From Lachnospiraceae bacterium (lineage in GTDB: Bacteria > Bacillota > Clostridia > Lachnospirales > Lachnospiraceae): a DNA stretch of 64,000 nt. The notes beneath the pieces are model-generated. The model saw only the letters and a list, made by a program, of their open reading frames with translations. It was not told the origin of the DNA and made no database searches. The position numbers were made by a program, and so were the translations under genes. The stretch spans positions 39,405 to 103,404 of the forward strand of contig JAQXVT010000029.1 of NCBI GenBank assembly GCA_029225065.1, read 5' to 3'. Position 1 is the stretch's first letter, and the number at the start of each line of letters is the position of its first letter. This document shows, in pieces, positions 34,577 through 43,518 of this stretch.

Positions 34577-34630
34577 AAAGACCGGCCGGTCATCTTCGGG
34601 GGGAGGAGATGGCCGGCCGGTACTTTTTAT
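34577..34630. terminator. Bidirectional terminator between convergent genes
   Basis: ACCGGCCGGTCATC pairs with GATGGCCGGCCGGT with one bulge. Five or more T residues follow the stem on each strand (TACTTTTT and GTCTTTTTAG). Confidence 0.85.
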
Positions 34631-34713
34631 CTCTGGCTTTGATCCATGCGAATTCAGGCGAATGCTCCAGCTCGCGTCACACCTGAGCGATAACTTTTTA
34701 CTTTAGCTTTGTT

Positions 34714-35661
34714 TTATTTGCCCCAAACTGAGCTGTATGTCTTCAGAATGTTGTTAACCTGCGCATCTGTTATTTTGGACAGTGCCTGCTGAATTGCCGC
34801 ATAAGTCTGCGGTCTGGATGACTTCAGAGCCGCCGGGTTCTCGGTGTAGTTCCGGAAGGACTGTGCGAAGTACTCGGAGCTGTCCTGCACAACATAGGCT
34901 TTATCGAATGCTGTATATTTTGATTTTTCATTCTGGAAAATCTTCTGGAAAGCTGCCGTCTTATCTGCATTTCCTGCAACAAATGCTACGAAATGTCCCA
35001 GTTCATGGTAAGCAGACGCATCTACTTTCTTCAGTGTAATTGTACGTGTTCTTGCGTCAAACAGTCCGGAATATGGAACTGTCGATTTCACTACCACCTT
35101 AAATCCAAGCTTCTGGAATGCGTTCAGCACTCTCTTATCCGCTGCCGGAGTGATCTGCGTTACAGTGACCGTACCGTTTGTAACATTCGTGGTCGGTGTC
35201 GTCGCTGTTGCAGTCATCGTTGTCTTTGTAACCGTTGTCTTTACGGTAGTTACCTGCGTATTAATTTTGGAACCTTTTTTGTAATTGTTCGTAATAGTCG
35301 TTGCTGTTACAGTATCCGTCGTTGTTGTTGCCTTAGAAGTTTTTGTCTTTGTTGTCTTCTTCTTGGTTGTTGTTTTTCCTGTCTGTGCGTACGTTCTTGT
35401 TGCTGCAGACTTCAGAAAAATCTTCTTTGTGGACTTTGTCGTCTTTGTGGACTTCGTTATCTTCGGTGCTGCCAGCGGTGTTTCTTCCTCCTGAACTTCT
35501 ACAAGACCGTCCTCATCCACATAAGTTACCAGCTCCGGTACCGGATTCTGCTGATTGTACACATAAGTGCCTCCGCCAAAAACAATGGCTGTTGCCAGTA
35601 CCAGTGCTCCGGCCTTCTTCGATATCTGCCGAAGAGTTTCTTTCATTTTCTGATTTTTCAT
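34714..35661 (-). CDS. Secreted PPEP-like (Pro-Pro endopeptidase, ATLF family) zinc metalloprotease
   Basis: A 315-residue exported protein. An N-terminal hydrophobic segment (15-36, signal or anchor) is followed by a Lys/Thr-rich linker (about 65-170) that resembles a wall-spanning stalk. The C-terminal domain (175-300) has the gluzincin site His219-Glu220-x-x-His223 (AYHELGHFVAFVAG), the third ligand Glu263 in SSEYFAQSF, and AFQKIFQNEKSKY and RPQTYAAIQ. This order is that of PPEP-1/Zmp1 of C. difficile. Those enzymes cut between prolines to release surface adhesins. It lies behind a c-di-GMP-I riboswitch, as PPEP-1 does. Start at 35661 follows CAGGGAGGTAGAAGAC. Confidence 0.85.
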   Translation of the reverse strand: MKNQKMKETLRQISKKAGALVLATAIVFGGGTYVYNQQNPVPELVTYVDEDGLVEVQEEETPLAAPKITKSTKTTKSTKKIFLKSAATRTYAQTGKTTTKKKTTKTKTSKATTTTDTVTATTITNNYKKGSKINTQVTTVKTTVTKTTMTATATTPTTNVTNGTVTVTQITPAADKRVLNAFQKLGFKVVVKSTVPYSGLFDARTRTITLKKVDASAYHELGHFVAFVAGNADKTAAFQKIFQNEKSKYTAFDKAYVVQDSSEYFAQSFRNYTENPAALKSSRPQTYAAIQQALSKITDAQVNNILKTYSSVWGK

Positions 35662-35710
35662 GTCTTCTACCTCCCTGAAAACTGTCTGATATAAAACTTT
35701 ATCCAGGATG

Positions 35711-35749
35711 TAAAAAAACCGCTTGATTCTCTTTTGAATCAGCGGTCAC
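35711..35749 (-). terminator. Riboswitch-controlled terminator before the protease gene
   Basis: The minus strand has ACCGCTGATTC-n6-GAATCAAGCGGT followed by seven T residues, about 50 bases before the protease start and 100 bases after the aptamer. It is placed as the expression platform of the riboswitch. Confidence 0.85.
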
Positions 35750-35844
35750 CACTTACACACTCCCTGATGTAAATTCTTCTCATATTTAGGAGATTTCATT
35801 CACAGAAACCATGGATGAGATGCATCAGTATCACGGTTTACGCC

Positions 35845-35945
35845 CGTGAGGAAAATGCGGCAACCGGCTGTCATAGCTTCCGAATACGGAGGCCTTAGAC
35901 CCTTTGGCTTTGCGTCTCTGCTTTTCAACAGATTTGCCTTTATAT
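35845..35945 (-). ncRNA. Cyclic di-GMP-I (GEMM-I) riboswitch
   Basis: On the minus strand the aptamer core is complete. It has GGCAAATC, a CTGTT-GAAA-AGCAG hairpin with tetraloop, the conserved GACGCAAAGCC, AAAGGGTCTAAGG, a second hairpin ending TATGACAGCC, and GGTTGCCGC. These match class I c-di-GMP riboswitches of Clostridia. A CACGG/CCGTG hairpin follows. With the downstream terminator it most likely switches the protease off at high c-di-GMP, as in C. difficile; the direction is inferred. Confidence 0.9.
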
Positions 35946-35971
35946 CAGATTTTATAAGCATTTACAGTATT

Positions 35972-36000
35972 ATCATAGTTTTTTCGCCCGCAAATGTCAA
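35972..36000 (-). promoter_or_regulatory. Sigma-A promoter of the riboswitch-protease transcript
   Basis: On the minus strand TTGACA (36000-35995), 17 bases, TATGAT (35977-35972). Transcription would start about 20 bases before the aptamer. Confidence 0.8.
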
Positions 36001-36103
36001 CCGATTTTGGCATCTTTTTCATTTTTGTTACATTTTTCCATCATACTTTTCATAAAGCCGTTTTGGCGGTATGTGTTTGTGCAAAATGCAGGAGGAATGC
36101 GGG

Positions 36104-37132
36104 TTACAGCGTTTCCCCCTCCACAATCTCATACGGAAGAATACAGTCTTCCTCCTCTCGCAGTTCTTCCGTGCCGCCTTCTTTTTCCTGCCCTGCCTCA
36201 ATCCGCTCAAACAGGCGGTTTACTGCCGTCTTCGCAATCTCATCCACTGCATTTGAGACGGTAGACAGGCGCGGAATCACATAATTTAACGTATCAATGT
36301 TATCAAAACCGATGATGCCGTAATCCGCCGGACACCGTTTTCCAAGCTCTTTTAAGCGTTTCATGATATCAAGCGCAAACTCATCCGCCGCACAGACAAA
36401 GACCGTGCGGCTGCCGTCTGCAACCAGATCTCCCACTTTCTCCAGATAATTCCAGTCCAGAAGGCAGATCGTCTCTATCTCCCGTTTCTGCTCCCGTGCT
36501 GCCTCCCCGATGCCCTCCCGAAAGCCTTTTAAGCGCTCGCGGTGCACATACATATTTTCCTTCTCTCCGGACGCCATTGCCGGGCAGACGAATACGACGC
36601 GCTCATACGGCTTTTCCAGCGCATGCCGCACAGATGCTTTCATCGATGCGCGCTGATCGATACTCACAAACGGGATGCCATCGGCAATGCGGTTGTCGAC
36701 GGATACGATCGGCATGCCAAGGCTGTCCAGAAATTCCCGGTATTCATCGCCCTCGTTTACCGAGGAAAGGATAATTCCGTCCATACGATAGGCTGCAAGA
36801 TTCATCAGCTGCCGCCGTTCCAGCTCCCGGTCATTTCCGTGCAGCGCGATATTGATGTTGTAGCCGCGGCTGATCGCTTCCCTGCTGATTGCGCTCAGCA
36901 TTGCAGAAAAATAGCGGTTCTTTACATCCATTACGACAACGCCGATGTAATACGTGCGCCCCTTTACGAGTCCGCGCGCCAGAAGATCCGGCCGGTAATC
37001 ATGCTCCCTTGCCACCCGCAGGATCATCTCCTTCGTATCTGGATGAATGCGTCCACCCCCGTAAAGTGCCCTGTGTACCGTCGTTCTCGACACCCCGCAC
37101 AGCTGTGCGAGGTCCTTTGTTGTAATTCCCAC
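36104..37132 (-). CDS. LacI-family repressor of the arabinoside locus
   Basis: A 342-residue protein. The start is GTG at 37132 because GCAGGAGGAATCACA precedes it; upstream in-frame ATGs have no site and would misplace the helix-turn-helix. The DNA-binding domain is at 3-50 (TTKDLAQLCGVSRTTVHRALYGGGRIHPDT). The sugar-binding periplasmic-type domain follows (YYIGVVVMDVKNRYFSAML, DGIILSSVNEGDEY, GIIGFDNIDTLNYVIPRLSTV). It is downstream of the GH51/ABC operon, separated by a terminator. The two palindromes at 42184 and 42283 are its likely operators. Confidence 0.9.
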   Translation of the reverse strand: MGITTKDLAQLCGVSRTTVHRALYGGGRIHPDTKEMILRVAREHDYRPDLLARGLVKGRTYYIGVVVMDVKNRYFSAMLSAISREAISRGYNINIALHGNDRELERRQLMNLAAYRMDGIILSSVNEGDEYREFLDSLGMPIVSVDNRIADGIPFVSIDQRASMKASVRHALEKPYERVVFVCPAMASGEKENMYVHRERLKGFREGIGEAAREQKREIETICLLDWNYLEKVGDLVADGSRTVFVCAADEFALDIMKRLKELGKRCPADYGIIGFDNIDTLNYVIPRLSTVSNAVDEIAKTAVNRLFERIEAGQEKEGGTEELREEEDCILPYEIVEGETL

Positions 37133-37276
37133 TGTGATTCCTCCTGCTGTCTGAACAGTAACCTGTTTTTTCCGGGTTCTGATTCTGTACCAGACTTTTC
37201 TCATTTTCACCAGATTTTCTTTTTCCATTATAGTGTAGGAAATGACACACCGCAACTTTTTTCCGACAGTAAAGCG

Positions 37277-37310
37277 CAGAAAAACCAGGAAGCGGCCTCC
37301 CTGGTTTCTT
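37277..37310 (-). terminator. Terminator of the arabinoside operon
   Basis: The minus strand has an AAACCAGGGAGGCCGCTTCC-TGGTTTTT stem-loop (AAACCAGG / CCTGGTTT) immediately after the GH51 stop. Confidence 0.85.
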
Positions 37311-37317
37311 TACTTTT

Positions 37318-38826
37318 TTATTTCACCTTTACCCTCACCATCTCAAACGACAGCGGCAGCAACTCACACGTTACCTTTCCGTCTTTTAAAGTGACGTTTT
37401 CGCATTCGGCCGGTACAACACGGTCATGCTGAATCTGGTTGGTCGCTTTTTTATCTTCATGATGCAGCACTGTGGATTCGAGAATCTTTTCCGCTTCAAA
37501 GCCCTGCAGGTCGATCTCTGCCTCCGCCGCTTCCTCACCGCGGTTGACCAGGAAAAATACCACTTCTCCCGCCTCTTCATTCCAGATAGCCACCTTATCG
37601 ATCACCGGAACCTGCGCAAACTCTCCGCTTGCGTACGACGGTCCTTCGCTGCGCTCATCCAGCACAACGCCGCGGCCGTATTTTGCCATCAGGGCAAACG
37701 GATAATAAATCGGCTGCACCCAGACATCGCCGCCGCGCTCCGTCATGATGCAGGAGCTGATGTTCGTCAGAAGCGACTGGCAGGCGATCTTTACGCGGTC
37801 GCTGCACCGCAGGAAATTCATCATCATGCCCGCAAAGAGAAGTGTATCCTCCATCGTATAGATCTGCTCACTGAATGCCGGAGCGATCTGCCACGGCGCG
37901 TTTTCAACGGCTGCCTGCACCTCTTTATCCGGAATTTCCCATACCCCCCACTCATCAAAGCAGATATCGATTTTCTTCGAACTGTGCCGCTGCACACCGA
38001 CCGCATCGCAGATCCCGCACACGGTTCGAATATAACGCTCCATATCCATTGACTGCGCCAGAAATGCCGCCGTTCCTTTTTCCTGTCCGCCGTAATACTG
38101 GTGCAGGGAAATGTAATCCGCACAGCCATACGTGTGCTGCATCACGATGCGCTCCCATTCGCCGAACGTCGCGTTGCTCGACATGGAGCTGCCGCACACC
38201 GCCAGCTTAATGGACGGATCCAGAAGCTTCATTGCCTTACCGGCCTCGTAGGAGAGGCGTCCGTACTCGTCCGCCGTCTTATGGCCGATCTGCCAGTCAC
38301 CGTCCATCTCGTTACCAAGGCACCATGTCTTTATGCCGTACGGCGTTTCCTGCCCGTTTGCCCGGCGCATATCGCTGTAGTACGTGCCCCCCGAAAAGTT
38401 GCAGTATTCGAGCAGAGAAACAGCTTCTTTCACGCCGCCGGTGCCAAGATTCACCGCAAAGATCGGATCTACCCCGGTCTTTTTTGCCCATTTCATAAAT
38501 TCGTCGGTACCGACCTCATTTGTCTCGATGCCCTTCCACGCCAGATCAACCTTGCGCGGCCGTTTATCGCGCGGTCCTACGCCGTCGCGCCAGTCATAGT
38601 TTGAGACGAAATTGCCGCCCGGATAGCGCACAGCGGTGACCCCCATCTCCTTTACCGCCGCTCTCACATCCTCGCGGAAGCCGTCCGCATCCGCCGTCCG
38701 GTGCATCGGCTCATAAATGCCAGAATAGACGACCCTTCCCATATGCTCCACGAAGGAGCCGTAAATCTCCGGGCTGATTTCCCCTTTTTGAAATTTTTTA
38801 TGTACAATAATGTTTGTTTTTTCCAT
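37318..38826 (-). CDS. Alpha-L-arabinofuranosidase, GH51
   Basis: A 502-residue cytoplasmic enzyme of normal GH51 length. N-terminal motif EISPEIYGSFVEHMGRVVY and VTAVRYPGGNFVSNYDWRDG are typical. The acid/base is Glu173 (TWCLGNEMDG) and the nucleophile Glu292 (ICFDEWGVW). The C-terminal beta-sandwich is intact. It would hydrolyse arabinofuranosides or arabino-oligosaccharides imported by the transporter encoded just upstream (11-bp gap, RBS AGAGGAGAAGAT). Confidence 0.95.
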   Translation of the reverse strand: MEKTNIIVHKKFQKGEISPEIYGSFVEHMGRVVYSGIYEPMHRTADADGFREDVRAAVKEMGVTAVRYPGGNFVSNYDWRDGVGPRDKRPRKVDLAWKGIETNEVGTDEFMKWAKKTGVDPIFAVNLGTGGVKEAVSLLEYCNFSGGTYYSDMRRANGQETPYGIKTWCLGNEMDGDWQIGHKTADEYGRLSYEAGKAMKLLDPSIKLAVCGSSMSSNATFGEWERIVMQHTYGCADYISLHQYYGGQEKGTAAFLAQSMDMERYIRTVCGICDAVGVQRHSSKKIDICFDEWGVWEIPDKEVQAAVENAPWQIAPAFSEQIYTMEDTLLFAGMMMNFLRCSDRVKIACQSLLTNISSCIMTERGGDVWVQPIYYPFALMAKYGRGVVLDERSEGPSYASGEFAQVPVIDKVAIWNEEAGEVVFFLVNRGEEAAEAEIDLQGFEAEKILESTVLHHEDKKATNQIQHDRVVPAECENVTLKDGKVTCELLPLSFEMVRVKVK

Positions 38827-38837
38827 ATCTTCTCCTC

Positions 38838-39668
38838 TTATTCTTTCATACCGGATGTCGCAATTCCCTCCATGAAGAACCGCTGCCCGAACAGAAACAG
38901 AAGCAGAAGCGGTGCGATCGAGATCACGGTTGCCGCCAGCGTCGGTCCGAATTTAATGGAGTTGCTGCCGACCAGCACCGCCAGACCGGCGGACAGGGTA
39001 CGCATTTCGACCGAGCTCGTCAGCATCATCGGGTACAGCAGATCGTTCCAGTTGTTCATGAAATGAAAGATACCAAGTGTCACGAATGCCGGCTTTGCAA
39101 GCGGCGCAATGATCCGCGAATAAATCTGGAACTCCTTCATGCCATCGATACGCGCCGCCTCGTCCAGTGATTTCGGGATGTTTCCGAAAAACGACGTCAG
39201 CATGTAAATACCGTAGGCGCTCGCCGCACGCGGCAGGATCAGTCCTGCGTACGTGTTCAGGATGCCGAGGTTGAATTCCTCCAGATACAGCGGAATCATG
39301 ATAACCTGAAACGGCACCATCATGGTCAGCAGGATCAGATTGAAGATCACTTTTTTCCCGCGAAAATGCATTCGGGAAAACGCATACGCCGCCATGGAAT
39401 CAAAAAACAGACTGATGACCGTTACGCTGCCCGCAAAGATTACCGTGTTGCGCAGCATCCGCAGTACCGGGATCGCCTTTACCACGTAACGGTACTGATC
39501 GGCCACCCACTGCGCCGGAAAGAAATGCGGCGGCCATTTGATGACGTCCGCGTCACTTTTGAAGGAGGACACCAGAAGCCACAGAAGCGGCAGTACCACG
39601 ATCAGCATGATCAGAAGCAGAATCACATCGCCGATCCGCTCAAACAGATTTGCTTTGCTCTTTTTCAT
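38838..39668 (-). CDS. Carbohydrate ABC transporter permease (MalG type)
   Basis: A 276-residue protein with six membrane helices. The EAA loop is in NIPKSLDEAARIDGMKEFQIYSRIIAPLAKP, contacting the shared ATPase, which is not encoded in the window. AYAFSRMHFRGKK and MMVPFQVIMIPLYL are typical. The ATG overlaps the stop of the partner permease gene (ATGA), giving equal expression. Confidence 0.93.
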   Translation of the reverse strand: MKKSKANLFERIGDVILLLIMLIVVLPLLWLLVSSFKSDADVIKWPPHFFPAQWVADQYRYVVKAIPVLRMLRNTVIFAGSVTVISLFFDSMAAYAFSRMHFRGKKVIFNLILLTMMVPFQVIMIPLYLEEFNLGILNTYAGLILPRAASAYGIYMLTSFFGNIPKSLDEAARIDGMKEFQIYSRIIAPLAKPAFVTLGIFHFMNNWNDLLYPMMLTSSVEMRTLSAGLAVLVGSNSIKFGPTLAATVISIAPLLLLFLFGQRFFMEGIATSGMKE

Positions 39669-40567
39669 TCCTCCTCACCTCCCTGCGGAAATGCATATTT
39701 TCTGAGCACAAATGTCAATATGGCAATGATCAGAAACAGATAGACCGCCACCGATGAGGCATAACCAAGATCGAACGGAGCCGTCTGAAATCCTTTGTTG
39801 TAAATATAGCCGACCAGCGTCTCCGTCTTATACTGCGGGCCGCCCTCTGTCATGACATAAATCTGGTCGAAGACCTGAAGTGCCGTGATCAGCGTCGTGA
39901 CCGCGCAGAAGCCTATCGTATCACGAATTCCCGGAATCGTCACATACCGGAATTTCTGCAGACCGCCTGCACCGTCCAGCTCCGCCGCCTCATAGAGGGA
40001 ATTGGAAACGCCAAGCGCTGCCGCGGAGAGCACCGTCAAGGTATAGCCAAAGCCCTTCCACACCGTCACAAAGATGACCGTCGGCATCGCCCAGGTCGTA
40101 CTGGTCAGAAGACTTGGCATCTGAATGCCGATCTTTCCGAGCAGGTATGGAAGCATTCCATAATTTTTGTTGAGCAGCATCGACCACATAATGCTGACCG
40201 CCGTCATCGAGCAGACGTACGGCAGATAAAATGTCGTGCGCATCAGCTTGTGCCATCTCGTATTTTTTGTCATAAACATCACGAGCAGCAGTGCCAGCAG
40301 AATCTGCAGCGGCACCTCCAGAAGTGCAAAATAAAACGTATTCAGCGTCGCATTTCCCACACGCGCATCCGAAAACATCCGCAGATAATTTTTCAGGCCG
40401 GCAAAGGAAATATCGTTCATGTAGATATTGATATTCATGATGCTGATCGCGATCGCACCGATGAGCGGCACAAAAACGAATATCGTCAGGATAATCAGGG
40501 ACGGCGCAAGAAACAGGTAGGCCTGCTTCTGACTTTTCAGTCCCTTTCCCGCAGCTTTCTTTTCCAT
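39665..40567 (-). CDS. Carbohydrate ABC transporter permease (MalF type)
   Basis: A 300-residue protein with six membrane helices. The EAA loop is NSLYEAAELDGAGGLQKFRYVTIPGIRD, and YVMTEGGPQYKTETLVGYIY is typical of MalF-type subunits. The start at 40567 follows ATAGGAGTTTTATATT. It forms a heterodimer with the next gene product. Confidence 0.93.
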   Translation of the reverse strand: MEKKAAGKGLKSQKQAYLFLAPSLIILTIFVFVPLIGAIAISIMNINIYMNDISFAGLKNYLRMFSDARVGNATLNTFYFALLEVPLQILLALLLVMFMTKNTRWHKLMRTTFYLPYVCSMTAVSIMWSMLLNKNYGMLPYLLGKIGIQMPSLLTSTTWAMPTVIFVTVWKGFGYTLTVLSAAALGVSNSLYEAAELDGAGGLQKFRYVTIPGIRDTIGFCAVTTLITALQVFDQIYVMTEGGPQYKTETLVGYIYNKGFQTAPFDLGYASSVAVYLFLIIAILTFVLRKYAFPQGGEEE

Positions 40568-40587
40568 AATATAAAACTCCTATCATA

Positions 40588-40634
40588 TGAAAACCTCCGG
40601 ACATTTGCCCATTTCACGCCTGCCCGGAGGTTTC
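40588..40634 (-). terminator. Intercistronic attenuator between binding protein and permease genes
   Basis: The minus strand has AAACCTCCGG / CCGGAGGTTT with a 22-base loop, ending in TTTT. It would let the binding protein be made in excess over the permeases. Confidence 0.7.
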
Positions 40635-40708
40635 CGTAATTCCTTTTTCCCTGTTTATTCTTTCATCCAAATCCGCGATGGAAATGACGTTCTTTTAACC
40701 AATCCCGC

Positions 40709-41965
40709 TTACTGTCCTGCAATAACAGAATCCAGTACGTCGGATGCAGCCTTTACGCTCTCTGCCACATCGTCACCTGCAAGGATTTTTTCCATCATCG
40801 GCTGCATAACATCCGTGTCGATCTGGCTGCCGATTGTCAGGTTCAGATGCCAGTCTCTTCCGATCTCAGATGCCTTTGATACGTTGGAGAGAATCTCGTT
40901 TGCCTGGATATCCGGATCCTCCAGTACGGAGTAGGACCATACCGGGAATCCGTTGCGGTTTGACCACTCTTTTAAGGTCGCATCAGACAGCCAGTATGCC
41001 ATAAATTTGTAAACGGCTGCTCTCGTTGCATCGTCTGCTCCCTTTGTCAGCATGTAGGCACATCCGCCTTCCGGTGAGTACGCGCCCGCACTGCCTGCCG
41101 GAATCGCTGTAATGCCATAGTTTACGCCGAGCTGGGTCAGGCCGTTGATGTTCCACGGGCCGCTCGTGTACATTGCCAGCTGTCCTGCCTGGAACATCGT
41201 ATCTGCATCTGCTGCGGTCAGTCCCTCCGGTGATACGCCCTCATTCAGAGCCAGATCCTGCAGCCAGGTCAGTGTATCGATGTTTTCCTGTGAATTCAGG
41301 AGGTTTTCTGTACCGTCCGTACTGATGACATCTCCGCCGTTCGCCCACAGATATTCACAGTAGGAAGCGTAATCATACGGAATGCCGATGCCGTACTGAT
41401 TTTTGGATGCATCCGTGCAGGCAATCGCGTCCGCCTTCAGCTCCTCCAGCGTAGTCGGCGGTGTCTCCGGATCAAGTCCTGCTGCCTCAAAAATATCTTT
41501 ATTATAGTAGAGATACTGCAGATTGTACTGCATCGGAACGCCGTACTGGACATCTCCAATGTAGGATTTTGCCAGTACATTCTCATAGAAATTGCTCTTA
41601 TCAACGCCTGTCTCATCCCAGAAATCGCTGATGTCCTCAATCAGTCCGTTCTTTGCATACTGCTGCAAAAACTCGATGCCAACGAGAACGAAGGACGGAC
41701 CGGTGCCGGTCGAAACGGCGGTCGGCAGCTTGGACTGCAGCGTCGCATTGTCCATGATGTCGATCTGTACTGTGATGTTGTCCGTGTTTGTCTCATTATA
41801 ATTGTCGATGATCTCGCGAAGCACGTCTCCGTCTGAACCGGTAAACGGCGCCCATACGGAAAGTGTGATCGGATCGGATTCTTCTGCGTATCCGACGATT
41901 CCGCCTGCAAGCATCGATGATGCAAGTGCTGCTGCCATGAGCAAACTGATGGTTTTCTTTTTCAT
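40709..41965 (-). CDS. Sugar ABC transporter solute-binding protein (arabinoside locus)
   Basis: A 418-residue extracellular binding protein starting at 41965 behind AAAGGGAGGAACATCACT. The signal peptide (MKKKTISLLMAAALASSMLAGGIVGYA) is followed by a cluster-B fold: SVWAPFTGSDGDVLREIIDNYNETNTDNITVQ, GVPMQYNLQYLYYNKDIFEAAGL, YTSGPWNINGL. There is no lipobox cysteine, unusual for a Gram-positive ABC binding protein. It is first in the operon, directly under the operator-promoter region. Confidence 0.92.
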   Translation of the reverse strand: MKKKTISLLMAAALASSMLAGGIVGYAEESDPITLSVWAPFTGSDGDVLREIIDNYNETNTDNITVQIDIMDNATLQSKLPTAVSTGTGPSFVLVGIEFLQQYAKNGLIEDISDFWDETGVDKSNFYENVLAKSYIGDVQYGVPMQYNLQYLYYNKDIFEAAGLDPETPPTTLEELKADAIACTDASKNQYGIGIPYDYASYCEYLWANGGDVISTDGTENLLNSQENIDTLTWLQDLALNEGVSPEGLTAADADTMFQAGQLAMYTSGPWNINGLTQLGVNYGITAIPAGSAGAYSPEGGCAYMLTKGADDATRAAVYKFMAYWLSDATLKEWSNRNGFPVWSYSVLEDPDIQANEILSNVSKASEIGRDWHLNLTIGSQIDTDVMQPMMEKILAGDDVAESVKAASDVLDSVIAGQ

Positions 41966-42183
41966 AGTGATGTTCCTCCCTTTTTGTTGTGTGGATGGCT
42001 GTGATCCACTTTTCCTGCTGCTTTCCTTCGCACCAGACTCCAGATACAATCCATAATGCAAAAGCGGCTGTAACTTGTCTCACTGCTTTTCGGCTCAGTT
42101 AAGACATCTGCGTTTATGTGTTCCTGCAGTCCCGCTTCTTCTGCTTCTCCGGCGTCTGGTAACATTTCTATTTCCTTTTTTGC

Positions 42184-42195
42184 GTACACGTGTAC
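42184..42195. promoter_or_regulatory. LacI-type operator 2
   Basis: Perfect palindrome GTACACGTGTAC inside TGCGTACACGTGTACATTTT, in the transcribed leader, 99 bp from the first copy. Confidence 0.7.
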
Positions 42196-42282
42196 ATTTT
42201 CAAGAAAAAGAAAAATGCAGTCCGTTCTTTTTTCGTGTAAACGAATCGAGTTTCTGCATTTACTTGTGCATCTTTGCTTTGC

Positions 42283-42294
42283 GTACACGTGTAC
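42283..42294. promoter_or_regulatory. LacI-type operator 1
   Basis: Perfect palindrome GTACACGTGTAC inside TTTGCGTACACGTGTAC, 12 bases beyond the -10 box of the operon promoter, where a bound repressor blocks transcription. Spacing to operator 2 would allow looping. Confidence 0.75.
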
Positions 42295-42305
42295 TTCATA
42301 TTTGC

Positions 42306-42334
42306 ATTATATATATTGACCATCATTCTGTCAA
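42306..42334 (-). promoter_or_regulatory. Consensus sigma-A promoter of the arabinoside operon
   Basis: On the minus strand TTGACA (42334-42329), 17 bases, TATAAT (42311-42306): a perfect consensus, as expected of a tightly repressed operon. Confidence 0.85.
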
Positions 42335-42451
42335 CCCTGACCGTTCTTTACAAATTACCAAATTTTCATTTCCATTTTTGTATATTTTTCAGGAGGAATC
42401 TGCTATACTGAAGAAAATTAATTACATTTACGAAGGGATTTTACGATTACG

Positions 42452-43402
42452 ATGAAAACTACCGGCTTTCGCCGTTTTGGCGTGGCGCTTCTCTTTTTCT
42501 GCTGTCTTTTTCTCGGCTTTGGCTGCGGAAAAAAAAGCGATAACAGCAGCGGCGAGGCCAATCCGCCTCAGTCTTATTCGCCGGGCAAGACCACTGTGCT
42601 TGTCCCGGAAGCTCCGGGAACCGTGACCACAGGTGATGATCCGCTGATTCTCGATTTTTCCAACGCAAGTCAGGGATATTTTATGGGAAAGCTCACGCAG
42701 TCAGATACCAAAATCAACATTCAGATTACCGGTCCGGACGATGTCTGCTACAAATATTTTCTGTCCGAATCAGACGTCTGGACCTCATTTCCGATCACAG
42801 CTGGAAACGGTGCGTATCTGGTGCTCGCCTATCAGGAAATTTCGGATGGACAGTTTGCTTCTTTGTTCAGCTATGCGCTGGATGTTACGCTTGACAGCGA
42901 ATTTTATCCGTTTTTATATCCGAATCAGTATGTAAATTTTACCGCTGACAGCGAGGCCATTTCCCTTGCCGCTTCACTCACAAAAGATGCAGCGGAGGAT
43001 CTCGACGCGCTGGATGCCATCTATCAGTACGTGACAACGCATATCACCTACGACACCGAAAAGGCAGCCACCGTGGACACCGGTTATCTGCCGGACATTG
43101 ATGAAACCCTGCGCACCGGCACCGGCATCTGTTTCGACTATGCTGCGCTCACCGCCTCCATGCTCCGTTCGCTGTCTATCCCGGCACGGCTTGACATCGG
43201 CTACAGCGGCGACGTGCGTCATGCCTGGGTCGATGTCTACATTGAATCGATCGGCTGGGTGAAGCGCGCCGTCGAATTTAACGGAAACGAATGGAAAATG
43301 ATTGATCCTACCTTTGCCGCAGCAGCGGGAAATGAGGATAATCAGGCTATCGATGAGTACATAGGGGACAGTTCTAATTATACGGTGCAGTATATTCGTT
43401 AA
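42452..43402 (+). CDS. Transglutaminase-like lipoprotein
   Basis: A 316-residue protein with a lipoprotein signal (FCCLFLGFGCGKK, lipidated Cys near 24). A C-terminal transglutaminase-like fold (180-275) follows with Cys in GTGICFDYAALTASMLRSLSIPARL, His in RHAWVDVYI and Asp in WKMIDPTF. The middle region (60-170) is beta-rich. Members act as surface peptidases, cyclases or cross-linkers; the reaction is unknown. It is upstream of the pilus cluster but 116 bp away. Confidence 0.85.
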   Translation: MKTTGFRRFGVALLFFCCLFLGFGCGKKSDNSSGEANPPQSYSPGKTTVLVPEAPGTVTTGDDPLILDFSNASQGYFMGKLTQSDTKINIQITGPDDVCYKYFLSESDVWTSFPITAGNGAYLVLAYQEISDGQFASLFSYALDVTLDSEFYPFLYPNQYVNFTADSEAISLAASLTKDAAEDLDALDAIYQYVTTHITYDTEKAATVDTGYLPDIDETLRTGTGICFDYAALTASMLRSLSIPARLDIGYSGDVRHAWVDVYIESIGWVKRAVEFNGNEWKMIDPTFAAAAGNEDNQAIDEYIGDSSNYTVQYIR

Positions 43403-43480
43403 AGTGCAATGTTGAGACTGCTATAAATACGATTGTTCACTGACCAAACGCAGCAAATCGAGTCGGGCAGTGCATAAAAG

Positions 43481-43505
43481 TTTCGCAAATATCTGCTCTG
43501 ACCAG
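43481..43505 (+). repeat. Dispersed intergenic repeat, family 1, partial (copy F)
   Basis: TTTCGCAAATATCTGCTCTG then ACCAG matches the right half of the family 1 consensus and runs up to the ribosome site of the pilC-like gene. Confidence 0.5.
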
Positions 43506-43518
43506 AAAGGAATATCAT

